In this document: one piece after another, positions 53,136-63,109 of the stretch
Numbering within the stretch: position 1 is the stretch's first letter
How the letters are laid out: every line of letters starts with the position of its first letter
Source of the DNA: Prorocentrum cordatum
Taxonomy: Eukaryota > Sar > Dinophyceae > Prorocentrales > Prorocentraceae
Assembly (NCBI GenBank): GCA_963575745.1
Contig: CAUYUJ010015294.1
Location: 56,001-120,000, forward strand
Reading direction: 5' to 3'
DNA: 64,000 bases
The notes under the pieces: model-generated
What the model was told of the DNA's origin: nothing
Databases searched by the model: none
What the model saw: the letters and a program-made list of their open reading frames with translations, nothing else
Translations under genes and position numbers: made by a program

Positions 53136-53920
53136 CATATGCATACAGCATACAACTTGTATCACGTATGCAAATTTACCGCATTCCCGAACGTTTTTAT
53201 GTGTAGAAGACTCGGTATGCGAATCTCTGTATCTCTGTATTGCACGGGAAACATGCGGACCAATATCTGTCCATTCCGAATCGGTACCTGGCTCCGCTTT
53301 CGAACAATATCTGCGAAAACCATGTTCGGTTGATTTATTGATCCGGGAAGCGTACATACTGATCCAACATACGGATGTATACTGATCCAGAATTCGATCC
53401 GTGCAAACCTCTTGCGTATACTGATCCGAAACACGGGTGTGTAAAACAACGGAAGTCCGATTGCGCTCGTATTTCGTTTGTTCTCTTCGAAACCAACGAT
53501 GATTTTTCGCGCTTTGTGCGGAAACCGAATCCATCGTATTCCCGTGACGGCGAACACCATTGGCACGTGTCCTGGTTTCGGATTGCGCAATCGTTTCGGT
53601 TATGTTAGAAAGAAATTGAAGCCGCCCCGTATGAGCAAGACCATCCGCGTAAAATGACAAGACGCATTCAGAACATAACATACTCACTCGTTGGTAATAT
53701 CGGCGCGACTGCAGTCGGTGCGGCACGGTGTCCGTCAGATAGTATGCATCCTATGTGGTTCTCTGGAGCCACCGCTGGAACGTAGAGGCGGTACAAAACC
53801 ATTCAAAAACGCCAGAGACACGGAGGAGCAATGCCAGGCACAACCAAAATTACCCTGGCGACGTACCCAACCCCTGCGCAAAAGCGGGGCGCAAATAGTT
53901 TAGGATACTTTATAAGGGGG
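53136..53920. other. Region without recognised genes
   Basis: Three or so copies of an ATACTGATCC word at about 53,355-53,430. Frames on both strands are shadows of each other; nothing recognised. Confidence 0.5.
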
Positions 53921-54054
53921 CGATGACGGAGCGAGGGTTACATATGTCTGCAGACGGAATTCGGGAGACTCGCAGGACACTGGCTACAGGAAAAGGGCTT
54001 GATAAAGCTGATGATTTACAATTCCTGAGCACTCCTAGCCACTTCGAAAACGGG

Positions 54055-54515
54055 GATCACAGCAGGCCTCGAAAGTGGCGACAGGTTCACAGATCGCAGC
54101 CCCGCAGGGACGGCGAGGTCTCATTTGAATCTGCCCGTGGCCCTCACTGTGCTGGGCCCCCCAGCAGGCCTCGAAAGTGGCGACAGTTTCACAGATCGCA
54201 GCCCCCCAGGGAGGGCGAGGTCTAATTTGGATCTGCCGCGATTACCCTCTATGCTGGACCCCCCAGCAGGCCTCGAAAGTGGCGACAGTTTCACAGATCG
54301 CAGCCCCCCCCCCCCCAGGGATGGCGAGGTCTAATTTGAATCTGCCGCGATTACCCTCTATGCTGAGCCCCCCAGCAGGCCTCGAAAGTGGCGACAGTTT
54401 CACAGATCGCAGCCCCCCAGGAATGGCGAGGTCTAATTTGGATCTGCCGCGATTACCCTCTATGCTGGACCCCCCAGCAGGCCTCGAAACTGGCGACAGT
54501 TTCACAGCCCCCCGC
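54055..54515 (+). repeat. 102-bp satellite, five copies
   Basis: AGCAGGCCTCGAAAGTGG starts at 54,061, 54,163, 54,265, 54,374 and 54,476. Spacings are 102, 102, 109 and 102; the longer one holds an expanded C run. Each copy has GGCGACAGTTTCACAGATCG and GGCGAGGTCTAATTTG. Because 102 is a multiple of three, frames stay open across copies, but no conserved protein is apparent. Confidence 0.9.
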
Positions 54516-54814
54516 AGGCAAGACAGAAAGAGGCAGGAAAGAGGCGGGAGGCGGGAGGAGGAAGGACGCGACCACACTGCTCTATTCAAAACGAATACCC
54601 AACCAAGGAGGGTTGGGAATAATCCGAAACAAATAACCCAACACCGACTTTTGTTCTTTGCGCCAGCGCGGCTGGCATAAGGCGCTAAAGTCCAAGGTCC
54701 TTTAGACTGGGAGCTCCGTTTGGAACAAGCACTTGTGGGGCACGATTGGTCTGTGAAAGGAAGAAGCTGTTATAATTTATTCTTGAGCCCACTTCTCAAC
54801 AAACAGCGTGGCTC

Positions 54815-55850
54815 ATGTTCTACTTTTGCGCCGTACCCAAAATCAACCAGCTACTTTGGACGTTGCCGCCGCGCCTGGCACGCGTCGCTACGGCGTCCTA
54901 CCACAACAACATCTCGGAAACGTCCCGATTCTTGGTTGGGATCTCCGGACCCGACGCTTGGTGTTTCGATCTGCGCACGGTGTCTCGTACGATAATTAAG
55001 CCGCGCAAGCGCTGCTCCCGTTGAGGCTCGGGGCCGTGGGCCTGCGGAGCTCCGAAAGGACTGCGCCCGCAACATTCTGGGCGACTTGTGCTGGTTCGCT
55101 TCCTGAACTGGTACAATGATTTCCAACCGTAAGCCACGACGCGCACTTTGGTTTTCGACCCGACGACAACTCAAGGCACTCTGGCAAGACAACCACCACG
55201 TGGCCCTGCGTTTTTCGTGGACGCGGAACAGGCCGGTAGGCATGTGATATTGATGGGAGGAGTGACCGGCCTACGTGGCACGATATTGCTGCCGGGGCTC
55301 GGTATCCCGAGCCTCCAGATCCAGCCGCGCATCCCCCCGCTGTAGAAGAATGGGCTCACGGACGGCAGTTTCATGCGTCCAAAGGTTTGGAAACAGCTGC
55401 GCAGCAACAGCTCCAACGGGAACTCCCAGCACAATAATTCTGGGTGAAGGCTGTGTCTCCTTGTAAGGCACGACTGCGGGCGTGTGGCGTATAATGTGCC
55501 TGTCGACTCCAGCCACGACGTCCAGCAGTGAATATTGCAGATGTGCAATTCGACGTCGTTTGGGGCTGGCTGTGGTATGTGATGCGCTGGATCCGCATGG
55601 TTTCTCCAGGCTGGCAGACAACGACGGGGCTCGCCTCCACGCGCGGCATGCAACCATGGTCGCCGCATGGAGAAAAATCCGGACGGAGGCGGGCGGGGCA
55701 ATACCAGACCGTAGTGTCGAACGTTTTCTGCGGGATACCCATGCCCCGCTGGCGACCTGCGGCGCCTGCATAGTAGTTTTGAAACTATCGGTAGCTCACG
55801 GTGTGCATCTGTTTCGTGATGTGTGTGTGTGTGTGTGTTTGTGTGCGCGA
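54815..55850 (+). pseudogene. C-terminal half of a third YLDD-type retroelement protein
   Basis: Blocks in order and in several frames: FYFCAVPKINQLLWTLPPRL and RFLVGISGPDAWCFDL (54,815 on), LLPLRLGAVGLRSSERTAPA and GSLPELVQ followed by a stop (about 55,010-55,127), a WxxGRQFHAS-like block near 55,345, then CRCAIRRRLGLAVVCDALDP (55,540 on), NDGARLHARHATMVAAWRKI, GGAIPDRSVERFLRDTHAPL and SVAHGVHLFRDV. The same architecture as the C-terminal part of 51,200-53,135 but from a different copy. The RT core itself is not present upstream. The end runs into a GT microsatellite that replaces the following coding sequence. Confidence 0.7.
55820..55846. repeat. (GT)n microsatellite
   Basis: About 20 bases of GT followed by TTGTGTGCGC, at the end of the RT fragment. 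Confidence 0.9.
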
Positions 55851-56039
55851 AGACTTTTCGTAGCCACCTGGCTCATGCCACTCTGGCTCGAGGGGAGCCG
55901 CAGCGGCTGGCGTCGAGGGGCCAGTGGTCGCTTGACCGCCGGCTTGCCTGGGATGGGGCTTTGGAGAAATTCCCTCCCGTCACGCCTCCCCCCTCCGTGC
56001 CCATGGGGTCCCGCTCTACATTGCGCCGAAACGCTCCGC

Positions 56040-57002
56040 TAGCGCCTGAGCTGCCGTCGGCTGCTCTCGCGGTGGTCGCCCCGTGCGGCGCGGCTTCGGA
56101 CGCGGCGGCCTAAGCCGCCGCTGCTGGCCTCGGGGCCGCCCTCGCGCCTGGCGACGATGGCCCTGCGGGCGGGCGCCGCGACTGCCGCCGCGGGTGCCGG
56201 GGCCCGCGCTGGTGGCGCGGCCGACGGCGCCGCGGCCTCGGCGCTCGCTGGCGTCACCTCGGCGGCTGCCGACGCTGCCGTCGCCGTGACCGCCGCGGCC
56301 CTGCTGGGGCCACTCGACCTGCCGTGGTCGCTGTGGCCTTCTCTGCGGCCCTGGCCTCCGCGTCCCGTTTAGTCGCAGATATTACCACTGCCGCTCAGGC
56401 CGCTGGAGCGGCCAGAATAGTGCTGGGGTTTCTGGAGCGGCTCGTGCAACCGGTCCTTACCCGTCGACGGCGACGGCCGCAGGGCTGACGGGTACGGACC
56501 TCCTCTCCGAGGCTGCCGCGGCGGCCGCTGCTGCTGCCGGGGGGGTCTCTGGCGACGCCGGCGCGGCGGCTTCGGCTGCGGCCGCCGAACCGCTGTGCTC
56601 CGACGACGCTGCCGCCTGCGCCGATGCCGCGGCCGCCTGCGAGACTGCGGCTGCCGTCGGCCTCTGGCCAGCCGCCGCGCTGCCAGACTTGCGGTGCCGG
56701 CGGCCGGTGCGGCTGCTGTTACGGCCTGGCCGCGGACGGCGGCGGCGGGCAGCCGGGTGGGCGCCGCGGCTGCTGACTGCCTGGGCGCTGCCGCTGCTAG
56801 TGCGGGCCCCGCCTCGGCCGCCGCCGCCGTCGCCTTTCGCGGGCCGCCGGCCCCGACGCCATGGCTGGCATCGCGGCTGCTGCTACTGCCGCCGCCGCCG
56901 CTGCCGCTGTCGCTGCTGGCTCCCCGCTGGCGGTGGCGGCGGCAGACGGCGCGCTGGCCGGTGTCGCGGCGGCCTCAGGATCGCCACTAGCGGGCTCAGG
57001 GG
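56040..57002 (+). other. Alanine-rich, GC-rich block with shifting frame
   Basis: Very high GC. Successive frames give Ala-rich text: AGAATAAAGAGARAGGAADG (from 56,157), AGLTGTDLLSEAAAAAAAAA and ADAAAACETAAAVGLWPAAA (from about 56,480), AAAADCLGAAAASAGPASAA (in the 56,595-56,990 frame) and MAGIAAAATAAAAAAAVAAG (from 56,861). It could be a decayed Ala-rich coding exon or GC simple sequence; the frame changes argue against an active gene. Confidence 0.4.
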
Positions 57003-57221
57003 GTGCTGGGTGTGAAGCTTGGGCCCACGATCGTCTGCTCCAACACCCCGATCAGCGTCTGCGAAAAAGACAGGCGGGGGCAGTGGCAGCCGGCCCTGGC
57101 GCTACCCAGCGAAATGCTGGGATCGAAAGTGGAGACCACCCTCATGTGCAACAACGCCCCGATCAGGGCGTGTGAGGCAAACGTGCACAGCGAGATGCTT
57201 GCTGAGGAGAAACATCATATA
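57003..57221 (+). pseudogene. Pentatricopeptide-repeat (PPR) protein fragment
   Basis: One and a half PPR motifs are readable: IVCSNTPISVCEK, GQWQPALALPSEM, then LGSKVETTLMCNNAPIRACE and HSEMLAEE. PPR motifs are about 35-residue helix pairs that bind organellar RNA. The ISxCEK...QWQxALALxSEM wording is one I know as typical of dinoflagellate PPR proteins. The second motif is deleted in its centre (ACE joined to ANVHSEM). No ATG start is seen; the frame begins inside the alanine-rich block and stops at 57,251. With so few motifs it is probably a gene remnant. Confidence 0.65.
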
Positions 57222-58400
57222 CGTAACTCCGTCGGTACGTTGGCGTTGTAAGGCAATTCAATGGTTGATGATTGTGGATGGTACTCGCATCGCAAGGGTT
57301 CTGGCTAGGCCGCCAAGTCCCCGTTGCAGCGCGGCGGCTGGTTGTGGTGGAATCGTGAATCCAGTATTTACGTTCAGGCAAGCGCGAACTTCGCGAAATA
57401 ATTTGTGGAAGAGAACGTTGCCTGGAGGGTCACAAACAAAAAAAGGCCCCTCGGTACGTGTTTCGTCCAAGACCTCCCCGTTGCGTGTATCCGACCGCTA
57501 GTCCCAAACACACCCATATGATATAAAAACTGTGACCTCGATGTAATGCATGTTAATGCCAATGTTCGTGGTGTCGTGGTCGACGTGTGTGTTCGTAAGC
57601 GGATGCGTCTGTCAGTCCTTTTTTGTTGTGAACCGGTGTGGCCGCCAACCTTCGGGATAGGTGCTGGGTGCGTGTTGGTATTTTGCACCTGTCCGCGCTG
57701 TGGGGGGATGGAGTGGGTTAGGGAGTTACCAATTGGTTGGTGGCGGGTAGGAGCGTAGTGGCTTATAGCCGTGGCATACACGTGTAAGCCAACGTGGCCG
57801 TCGGTAGATGATGCCACGTGTAGGCCAGCTTCCTGGCTCTGATCCCCGAAAGGGGAACTGGCGCAATAGAGTGTACCAACTTAGAAGAAATCCGTCATTC
57901 TGTGCCGTGGAATATGGGAATTCGGCTTCGAGCCAACCACTCTGCTACCCAATTGACAATGGTATAGTGAGCCGTACTACACACTACGATTTAAACGTGC
58001 CACAGCATCCCATGACTATTCCATACTGTAGGTTTGAGCGGGCAGGCGAGAGATAAGGCGTCGGACATGTGAGTGCATCGTCGAAGGAAGTGGACGTATC
58101 CTTTTCCGTTGCTCGGATGAGATGGTGCCTCACGGACGAGACAGGTCAAGCCGAACGGCGCCGCTCGAGCCGAGCGGCGTCGGGACGCGAGCGCGCACCT
58201 CTGACCTCCGCTCAAAGTCGTTGTGCCCAAGAAATGCCCAACATGGTCACAGCTACGTTTACACTGTGCCCCACGGCACCCCCATACGGCCCCGAGTGGC
58301 CACGAAGCCCTTCAAGGATTCTCACAAGAAACCCAAATCCTTTGGCAACCTGAAGGAAACCAATGCTCTTGATCTTTCCGCATGATCGCTTCACATTGCC
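57222..58400. other. Region without recognised genes
   Basis: Short frames only. A tRNA-like word (GGGTAGCAGAGTGGTTGGC on the minus strand near 57,930) does not extend into a cloverleaf. Nothing else is supported. Confidence 0.4.
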
Positions 58401-58735
58401 TTCTGAGGCCTCATGATGACTCCAACATGGCCTGACAGAGCTCCAAGAGGAGCCCAATACGGCCCCTAGACCGCCCAAGAGCCCCCCCCCCCAAAAGACA
58501 TGTGTTCGGCCCAGGGGATCAGCATCCGTTCTTTTCTTGATGGTTGCCAAGATGACTCCAAGATGCCCCTCAAGACCCCAATCAAGTTCCAAGAGAGCAC
58601 CAATGGGGGCCGACGAGGGGCCCACGGGAGCCCCAGAGGCCTGCAAAATCACCCCAAGAAGGACCCAAACGCATCCAACATTGCCCCAAGAGGGCCCCGT
58701 AATGTTCACAAGGCTCCCAGGGCGAACGATCCGCA
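58400..58735. repeat. Degenerate CCAAGATGRCTCC-type repeat
   Basis: Repeated short words such as CCAAGATGACTCCAAGATGC, CCAAGAGG and CCCAAGAAGG without a fixed period. Related text recurs at 62,530-62,650. Confidence 0.55.
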
Positions 58736-58740
58736 GAGGT

Positions 58741-58848
58741 TTACTCTGGTCGTCGTAGTCATCGTAGTAGTCGTCATCGTCGTCGTCATCGTCGTCGTGG
58801 TCGTCGTCGTTGTCGTCGTCGTCGTCCTTGTCGTCTCCGTCTTCCCCC
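58741..58848. repeat. (TCG)n/(GTC)n triplet array
   Basis: GTCGTCGTAGTCATCGTAGT and similar, about 108 bp, imperfect. Confidence 0.9.
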
Positions 58849-58861
58849 CCATAATCTTCCT

Positions 58862-58980
58862 GAATTCTTCTTCTTCTTCTTCATCCTTCCTCCTCCTCCT
58901 CCACCTCCTCCTCTCCTCCTCCCCTCCTCTCTACCTCCCTCCTCCTCCAGCTCCGTTTCGTCCTCCTTCCTCTCCATCTT
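58862..58980. repeat. Pyrimidine tract (TTC/TCC)n
   Basis: TTCTTCTTCTTCATCC passing into TCCTCCTCCTCC and CTCCCC repeats. Confidence 0.9.
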
Positions 58981-59267
58981 TTCAATGTAACCGCTGCCCC
59001 CCTTCTTGTTCCGCTGCGCGCTGCTACACTTCCCTGATCAGGGGGACTCGCCTAGCCTTTGTTTTTAGATGGGCTGACGGGAATACGCAAGGCATCAAGA
59101 GCTTCGTCTCTCCCCCAAATTCTCACACCTCATCAAGTTGTGCTGAGGCAAGAACACTAGGACTCAATCACAATCCTCTGGAGGTCTGCATAGTGCCATC
59201 GGGTCTGGCGGTCGGAAGCTGCCCCCCGCATCCATTCTGGGTTGCGCTATGACAACGACTTCGACGA

Positions 59268-59515
59268 GGAATCCACCAGCGGCGACGGGAAGCGTCCTGC
59301 AGGCCCCAGGGAGCTCCCACAGCGCTGCGAAACCCTGATCCTCGGACTTCGATCTTCTGACAAAAAAATCGAGAAGGAATCCACCAGCGGCGCCGGGAAA
59401 CGTCTCCTAGGCCCCAAAGAGCTCCCACAGCGCTCCAAACCCTGATCCTCAGACCTCCATCTTCGAACTTTTCGCAGCGCGCGTGGAAACCCTTATCCTC
59501 AGACCTCGATGTTCG
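59268..59515. repeat. Direct repeats of 108 bp and about 48 bp
   Basis: AATCCACCAGCGGCG starts at 59,270 and 59,378 (108 bp). The end part CTGATCCTCGGACTTCGATC recurs in changed form about 59,442 and 59,490, together with TTTCGCAGCGCGCG. Confidence 0.8.
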
Positions 59516-59666
59516 AACCTTTCGCAGCGCGCGAGGCCCGCACGAACAGCGGCGACGGCCCTCGGTCAACAACAACAGCAACCGCCGCGGGGCAAGGCAC
59601 TTGGCGCCGGCGGCCGGCTCGGCTGGGCGGCGAGAGCTGGGGAGTCGCACGAATGACAAGGGAGGT

Positions 59667-59860
59667 GAAGAGGAGGAGGAGGAGGAGGAGGAGGAGGAGG
59701 AGGAGGAGGAGGAGGAGGAGGAGGAGGAGGAGGAGGAGGAGGAGGAGGAGGAGGAGGAGGATCAGGAGGAGGAGGAGGAGGAGGAGGAGGAGGAGGAGGA
59801 GGAGGAGGAGGATCAGGAGGAGGAGGAGGAGGAGCAGGAGAAGGAGGAGGAGGGGGTGTA
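59667..59860. repeat. (GGA)n purine array, about 195 bp
   Basis: AGGAGGAGG repeats broken twice by GATCAGGA. All frames are open (poly-Glu, poly-Arg, poly-Gly; minus strand poly-Leu, poly-Pro), so the long frames here are artefacts of the repeat. Confidence 0.95.
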
Positions 59861-59953
59861 GGTGGGAGGGAAAAGTGGGACGAATTACAACCAACTGGGA
59901 CAGATTCCAGCCATTTCGGTCCCAACACCAACCGACTGGGACCAATTACAACC

Positions 59954-60510
59954 ACTTGTTAAGCTTCTGAGCTTTTAAGCTTTCTTCGAAGTTCCTTCTG
60001 GAGGCTCCTAGGAGGCTCCTTGCAGGCTACTTAAAGACTCCTTAAAGGCTCCTTCGAGATTCCTGATGGAGGCTCCGTAGAAACTCCTTAGAGATTCCAT
60101 CGAGGTTTCCTTACAAGCTCCTAAGGGGCTCTTTAGACGTTTCCTTTGAGGCTCCTTAACGGTTTCCGTAGTGGTTGCTCATGCGTTTCCGTAGAAGCTC
60201 CTTAGGGGCTTCTTAAAAAGATGTCCTTCGAAACTTCTGACACATGTCTTTACGATTTCCTCCGGGGTTTTCTAAAACAAGGTTCCTCATAGGCTTTCTT
60301 AGATGTTCCCGTGGATAAGATCTCCTGAGAAACTTCCTGAGAGGCTTCCTTAGAGGCACCGTGGAGGCTTCCAGAGAAGCTCCTTAAAGGCTCTTTGGAG
60401 TTTCCTTAGAGGCTCCCAGGGGGCTTCTGAAAGGTTTCATTCGAGGCTCCTTCGAGATTCTTTTTGGACGCTTCCTTAGGCGCTCCTCCTTAGAGGCTCC
60501 TGCGTCGTGT
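59954..60510. repeat. Degenerate GGCTCCTTAGA-type array
   Basis: Words such as GAGGCTCCTTAGAGG, GGCTCCTTAAAGGCTCC and AGATTCC recur every 11-16 bases in a variable pattern for 550 bp. Confidence 0.8.
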
Positions 60511-60655
60511 GCCCACATGCAAATTGCTCGTTGCGCGAATTCCACACGCTGCGCGTCGCCCCACCAGCCCCTCCAAAAACTATGCTTGACAACTTGCCCT
60601 GCTAATAGTTGCCAGAAAGCACGCGGTCCAAAAAAAAAGGCGTGTGGAGGACGAT

Positions 60656-61068
60656 GGGGGAGGAGGAGGAGGCGGAGGAGGAGGAGGATCAGGGGGAGGA
60701 GGAGGAGGAGGAGGAGGAGGAGGAGGAGGAGGAGGAGGAGGAGGAGGAGGATCAGGAGGAGGAGGAGGAGGAGGAGGAGGAGGAGGAGGAGGAGGAGGGG
60801 GGGAGGAGGAGGGGGGGGAGGAGAGGAGGAGGAGGAGGAGGAGGAGGAGGAGGAGGAGGAGGAGGAGGAGGAGAAGGAGGAGGAGGAGGAGGAGGCGGAG
60901 GCGGAGGAACATCAGGGGGAGGAAGAGGTGGAGGAAGAGCAGGAGGGAGGAGAAGAAAGAGAAGGACGAGGAGGAGGGGGAGGAGGAGGAAGAAGGGGGG
61001 AGGAAGAGGAGAAGGAGGATGAGGAGGAGGTGGAGGAGAAAAAGGAGGAGAAAGGGGAGGAAGATTGC
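60656..61068. repeat. (GGA)n purine array, about 410 bp
   Basis: The longest triplet tract, with GATCAGG breaks and G-run interruptions. Almost pure purine on the plus strand. Confidence 0.95.
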
Positions 61069-61379
61069 TGGGATTTCTTCGAGGCGATCGCGGCTGACGC
61101 GCCTGTCTCGCGCAACACTGGATGAGCTATACTGCGGCACTCAACCTGCTGTTTGGGGTCTGTTCTCGCTCGCCCGCAACGCACCGCGGGCGCGAGGGCG
61201 GATTTGCCCAACCCTAGTGGATGGAAGTGGCTAGGGCGTGCAGGCCGTTGGAAGCTGCACCAGCAGGGCGGGTAGGAGTTCTTCGCAGCTTGGGCGCGGA
61301 CAGAATGGGTTTGGAAACCGACTGCGTTTCCTCATCAATTTGAACAGGGCTCGCTGTCGGTGTCGCCGCGGACATTGTC

Positions 61380-62245
61380 CATTCCAGAACCCCGTGGGCG
61401 ACGCTTTCCCATGGGCGCGTTCCGTGCCTTCGGAAGTTCGTGCCTTCGGAGGTTCGCGGTGCCCCCGAAACCATGAGGAGGGATACCGTGGCCGAGCGAT
61501 TCAATTTGCCCTTCGCCGCCGCCGCCGAGCCACTCGGCCCCCGTTTCCTCTCCCGCCGGCGCGGGGTCTCCGGGCTCCGAGGGCGACGTCTCCAAACGAA
61601 GCGTCTCGCGCCTTCGGGGCCTCGGTGAACCCCCGAACCCATGGGGGTGGGAGAGGGGGGGGGCGAGCGGTCACTTGGCCCATCGCCGCCGTCGCCGGAT
61701 CTTTCGGTCACCGCCTCCTTTCTTGTGGGCGCGGGATCTCCCGAGCACCCGAGGGCGATTCTTCCGATGGAAGCGTCTCGCGCCCTCGGAGGTTCGCGGG
61801 GACTGAACCCGTGGGGAGGGGCGAGGGCGGCCGAGCGAGTCGCCCTGCTCTCCGCCGCCGCCGCCGGGGCGTTCGGCCCCCGCTGCCTTTCTCGCGGGCG
61901 CGGGGTCCCCTGGGCCCCCGAGCGACACTCCCAGTGGAAGCGTTTAATGCCCTCGGGGGTTCAGGGGGCCCCCGAACCCATGGGGGCGGAAAGCGTGGCC
62001 GAACAATTAATTCACTTTGCCCTATGCCGCCGCCTCCGAGCCGTTCGGCCCCCGTCTCCTTTCCTGCGGGCGCGGGGGTTCCCCTGGTTCCGAAGGCGAC
62101 GCTTCCAACGAAAGCGCCTCGTGCCGTCGGGGGTTCGGGAGACCCCCGGATCCGCGGGGCGGGAGAGCGTGGCCGAACGAGTCGCCTTGCCCCTCGCCTC
62201 CGCAGCCGAGTCGTTTTTCAGCCCTGCTCGGCTAGAGGCTGTCGG
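61380..62245. repeat. 170-bp GC-rich tandem repeat, about five units
   Basis: The landmark CCCCCGAAACCATGAGG (61,473), CCCGAACCCATGGGGG (61,641), GAACCCGTGGGG (61,811), CCCGAACCCATGGGGG (61,980) and GGATCCGCGGGG (62,154) gives spacings of 168, 170, 169 and about 174. Each unit has GTGGCCGA, CCGCCGCC, TTCGGCCCCCG and CGGGCGCGGGG. Frames of up to 397 codons (61,238-62,431) cross the units, but each unit is read in a different frame, so a real protein is unlikely. Confidence 0.85.
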
Positions 62246-62306
62246 GAGGTATCCTCGGCCATGCTCAATTGTCTTGATCGACTTCGAAACTGTTTTGAGG
62301 CGCGCA

Positions 62307-62385
62307 GGAAGAGGAGGAGGAGGACGAGGAGGAGGAGGAGGAGGAGGAGGAGGAGGCGGAGAAGAAGAAGGAGGAGGAGGGGGGG
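62307..62385. repeat. (GGA)n purine array, short
   Basis: AAGAGGAGGAGGAGG with GCGGAGAAGAAGAAGG and a final G run. Confidence 0.95.
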
Positions 62386-62529
62386 GACCTCCGAATTTTA
62401 TGTTTATGTCATCGTTTGTTCCCATAACTGAGCGACACAGCTTGCGGCGTTCGGTTGGGCACTTGACCCCGCTCCGTACATTCTCCCTTGGTTCTGGACG
62501 GGGTGTGGGGACGCGGCGCTTTTGGGCGT

Positions 62530-62650
62530 CCAAAATGGCCTCAAGATGGCCTCCAGCATAGCCCAGGCTTGCCTCCAATACGTACAGGAGAGTTCAAGAT
62601 GATGGCCTCCAGCATGCCTCCAAGAGGCCCCAAGACGGCTCCAAGTTGCA
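62530..62650. repeat. Degenerate AAGATGGCCTCCA repeat
   Basis: CCAAAATGGCCTCAAGATGG, CCTCCAGCATAGCCC, GATGGCCTCCAGCATGCCTC and similar. Resembles 58,400-58,735. Confidence 0.7.
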
Positions 62651-62985
62651 CTTGAGTCTACGTGCAGAGGATATTCCCGAGAGATATGTGTTGGGCTGGG
62701 CCCTCGCTTTGAATCCGCAGCGCCGCGCGTCTCACTCCTTTTTCTCCTGGCCCTCCTCTCTCCTCGCCCCCGACTTCTGCTCTCCGCGCGTCCATTTCGG
62801 CCAACCTCTTACACGCTCGGTCGCCCCATAGGGAGCTTCACCCTCGACCTCAACGACGGCACCACTATGGCACACCCGCCCCCGTTTTGATGCAAATCGA
62901 GCGCTTCGTTGCCCCATGGCCACCACGGGTCGAAGCCTCCAAACACGGCGAAATCAAATCCAGATCGGGATTGGACTGCACCTAC

Positions 62986-63066
62986 GCTGGACCCCCTCCC
63001 GGAGACCACGAAAGTGGCGACAGTTTCGGAGTTCGTAGGCTTCCTCCCAGGGAGGGCGAGGCAGGC
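62986..63066 (+). repeat. Dispersed, diverged copy of the 102-bp satellite
   Basis: GCTGGACCCC, CACGAAAGTGGCGACAGTTT and CCCAGGGAGGGCGAGG match the 54,055-54,515 unit, 8.5 kb away, as a single copy. Confidence 0.75.
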
Positions 63067-63109
63067 GGCAGGGCAGAAGGCGGGTCGGAGATAAGAAGCA
63101 ATAGAACGG

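Noticed and set aside
57900-57960. tRNA-like start on the minus strand
   Set aside because: GGGTAGCAGAGTGGTTGGC is not followed by a pairing anticodon arm, T arm or acceptor complement.
59499-59970. Poly-Leu, poly-Pro, poly-Arg and poly-Glu frames
   Set aside because: All six frames of a GGA array are open; nothing outside the repeat supports a gene.
60517-61234. Frames of about 200 codons over the second GGA array
   Set aside because: Repeat artefacts, as above.
61238-62431. A 397-codon frame over the 170-bp repeat
   Set aside because: Unit length is not a multiple of three, so each unit would encode different protein; no motif seen.
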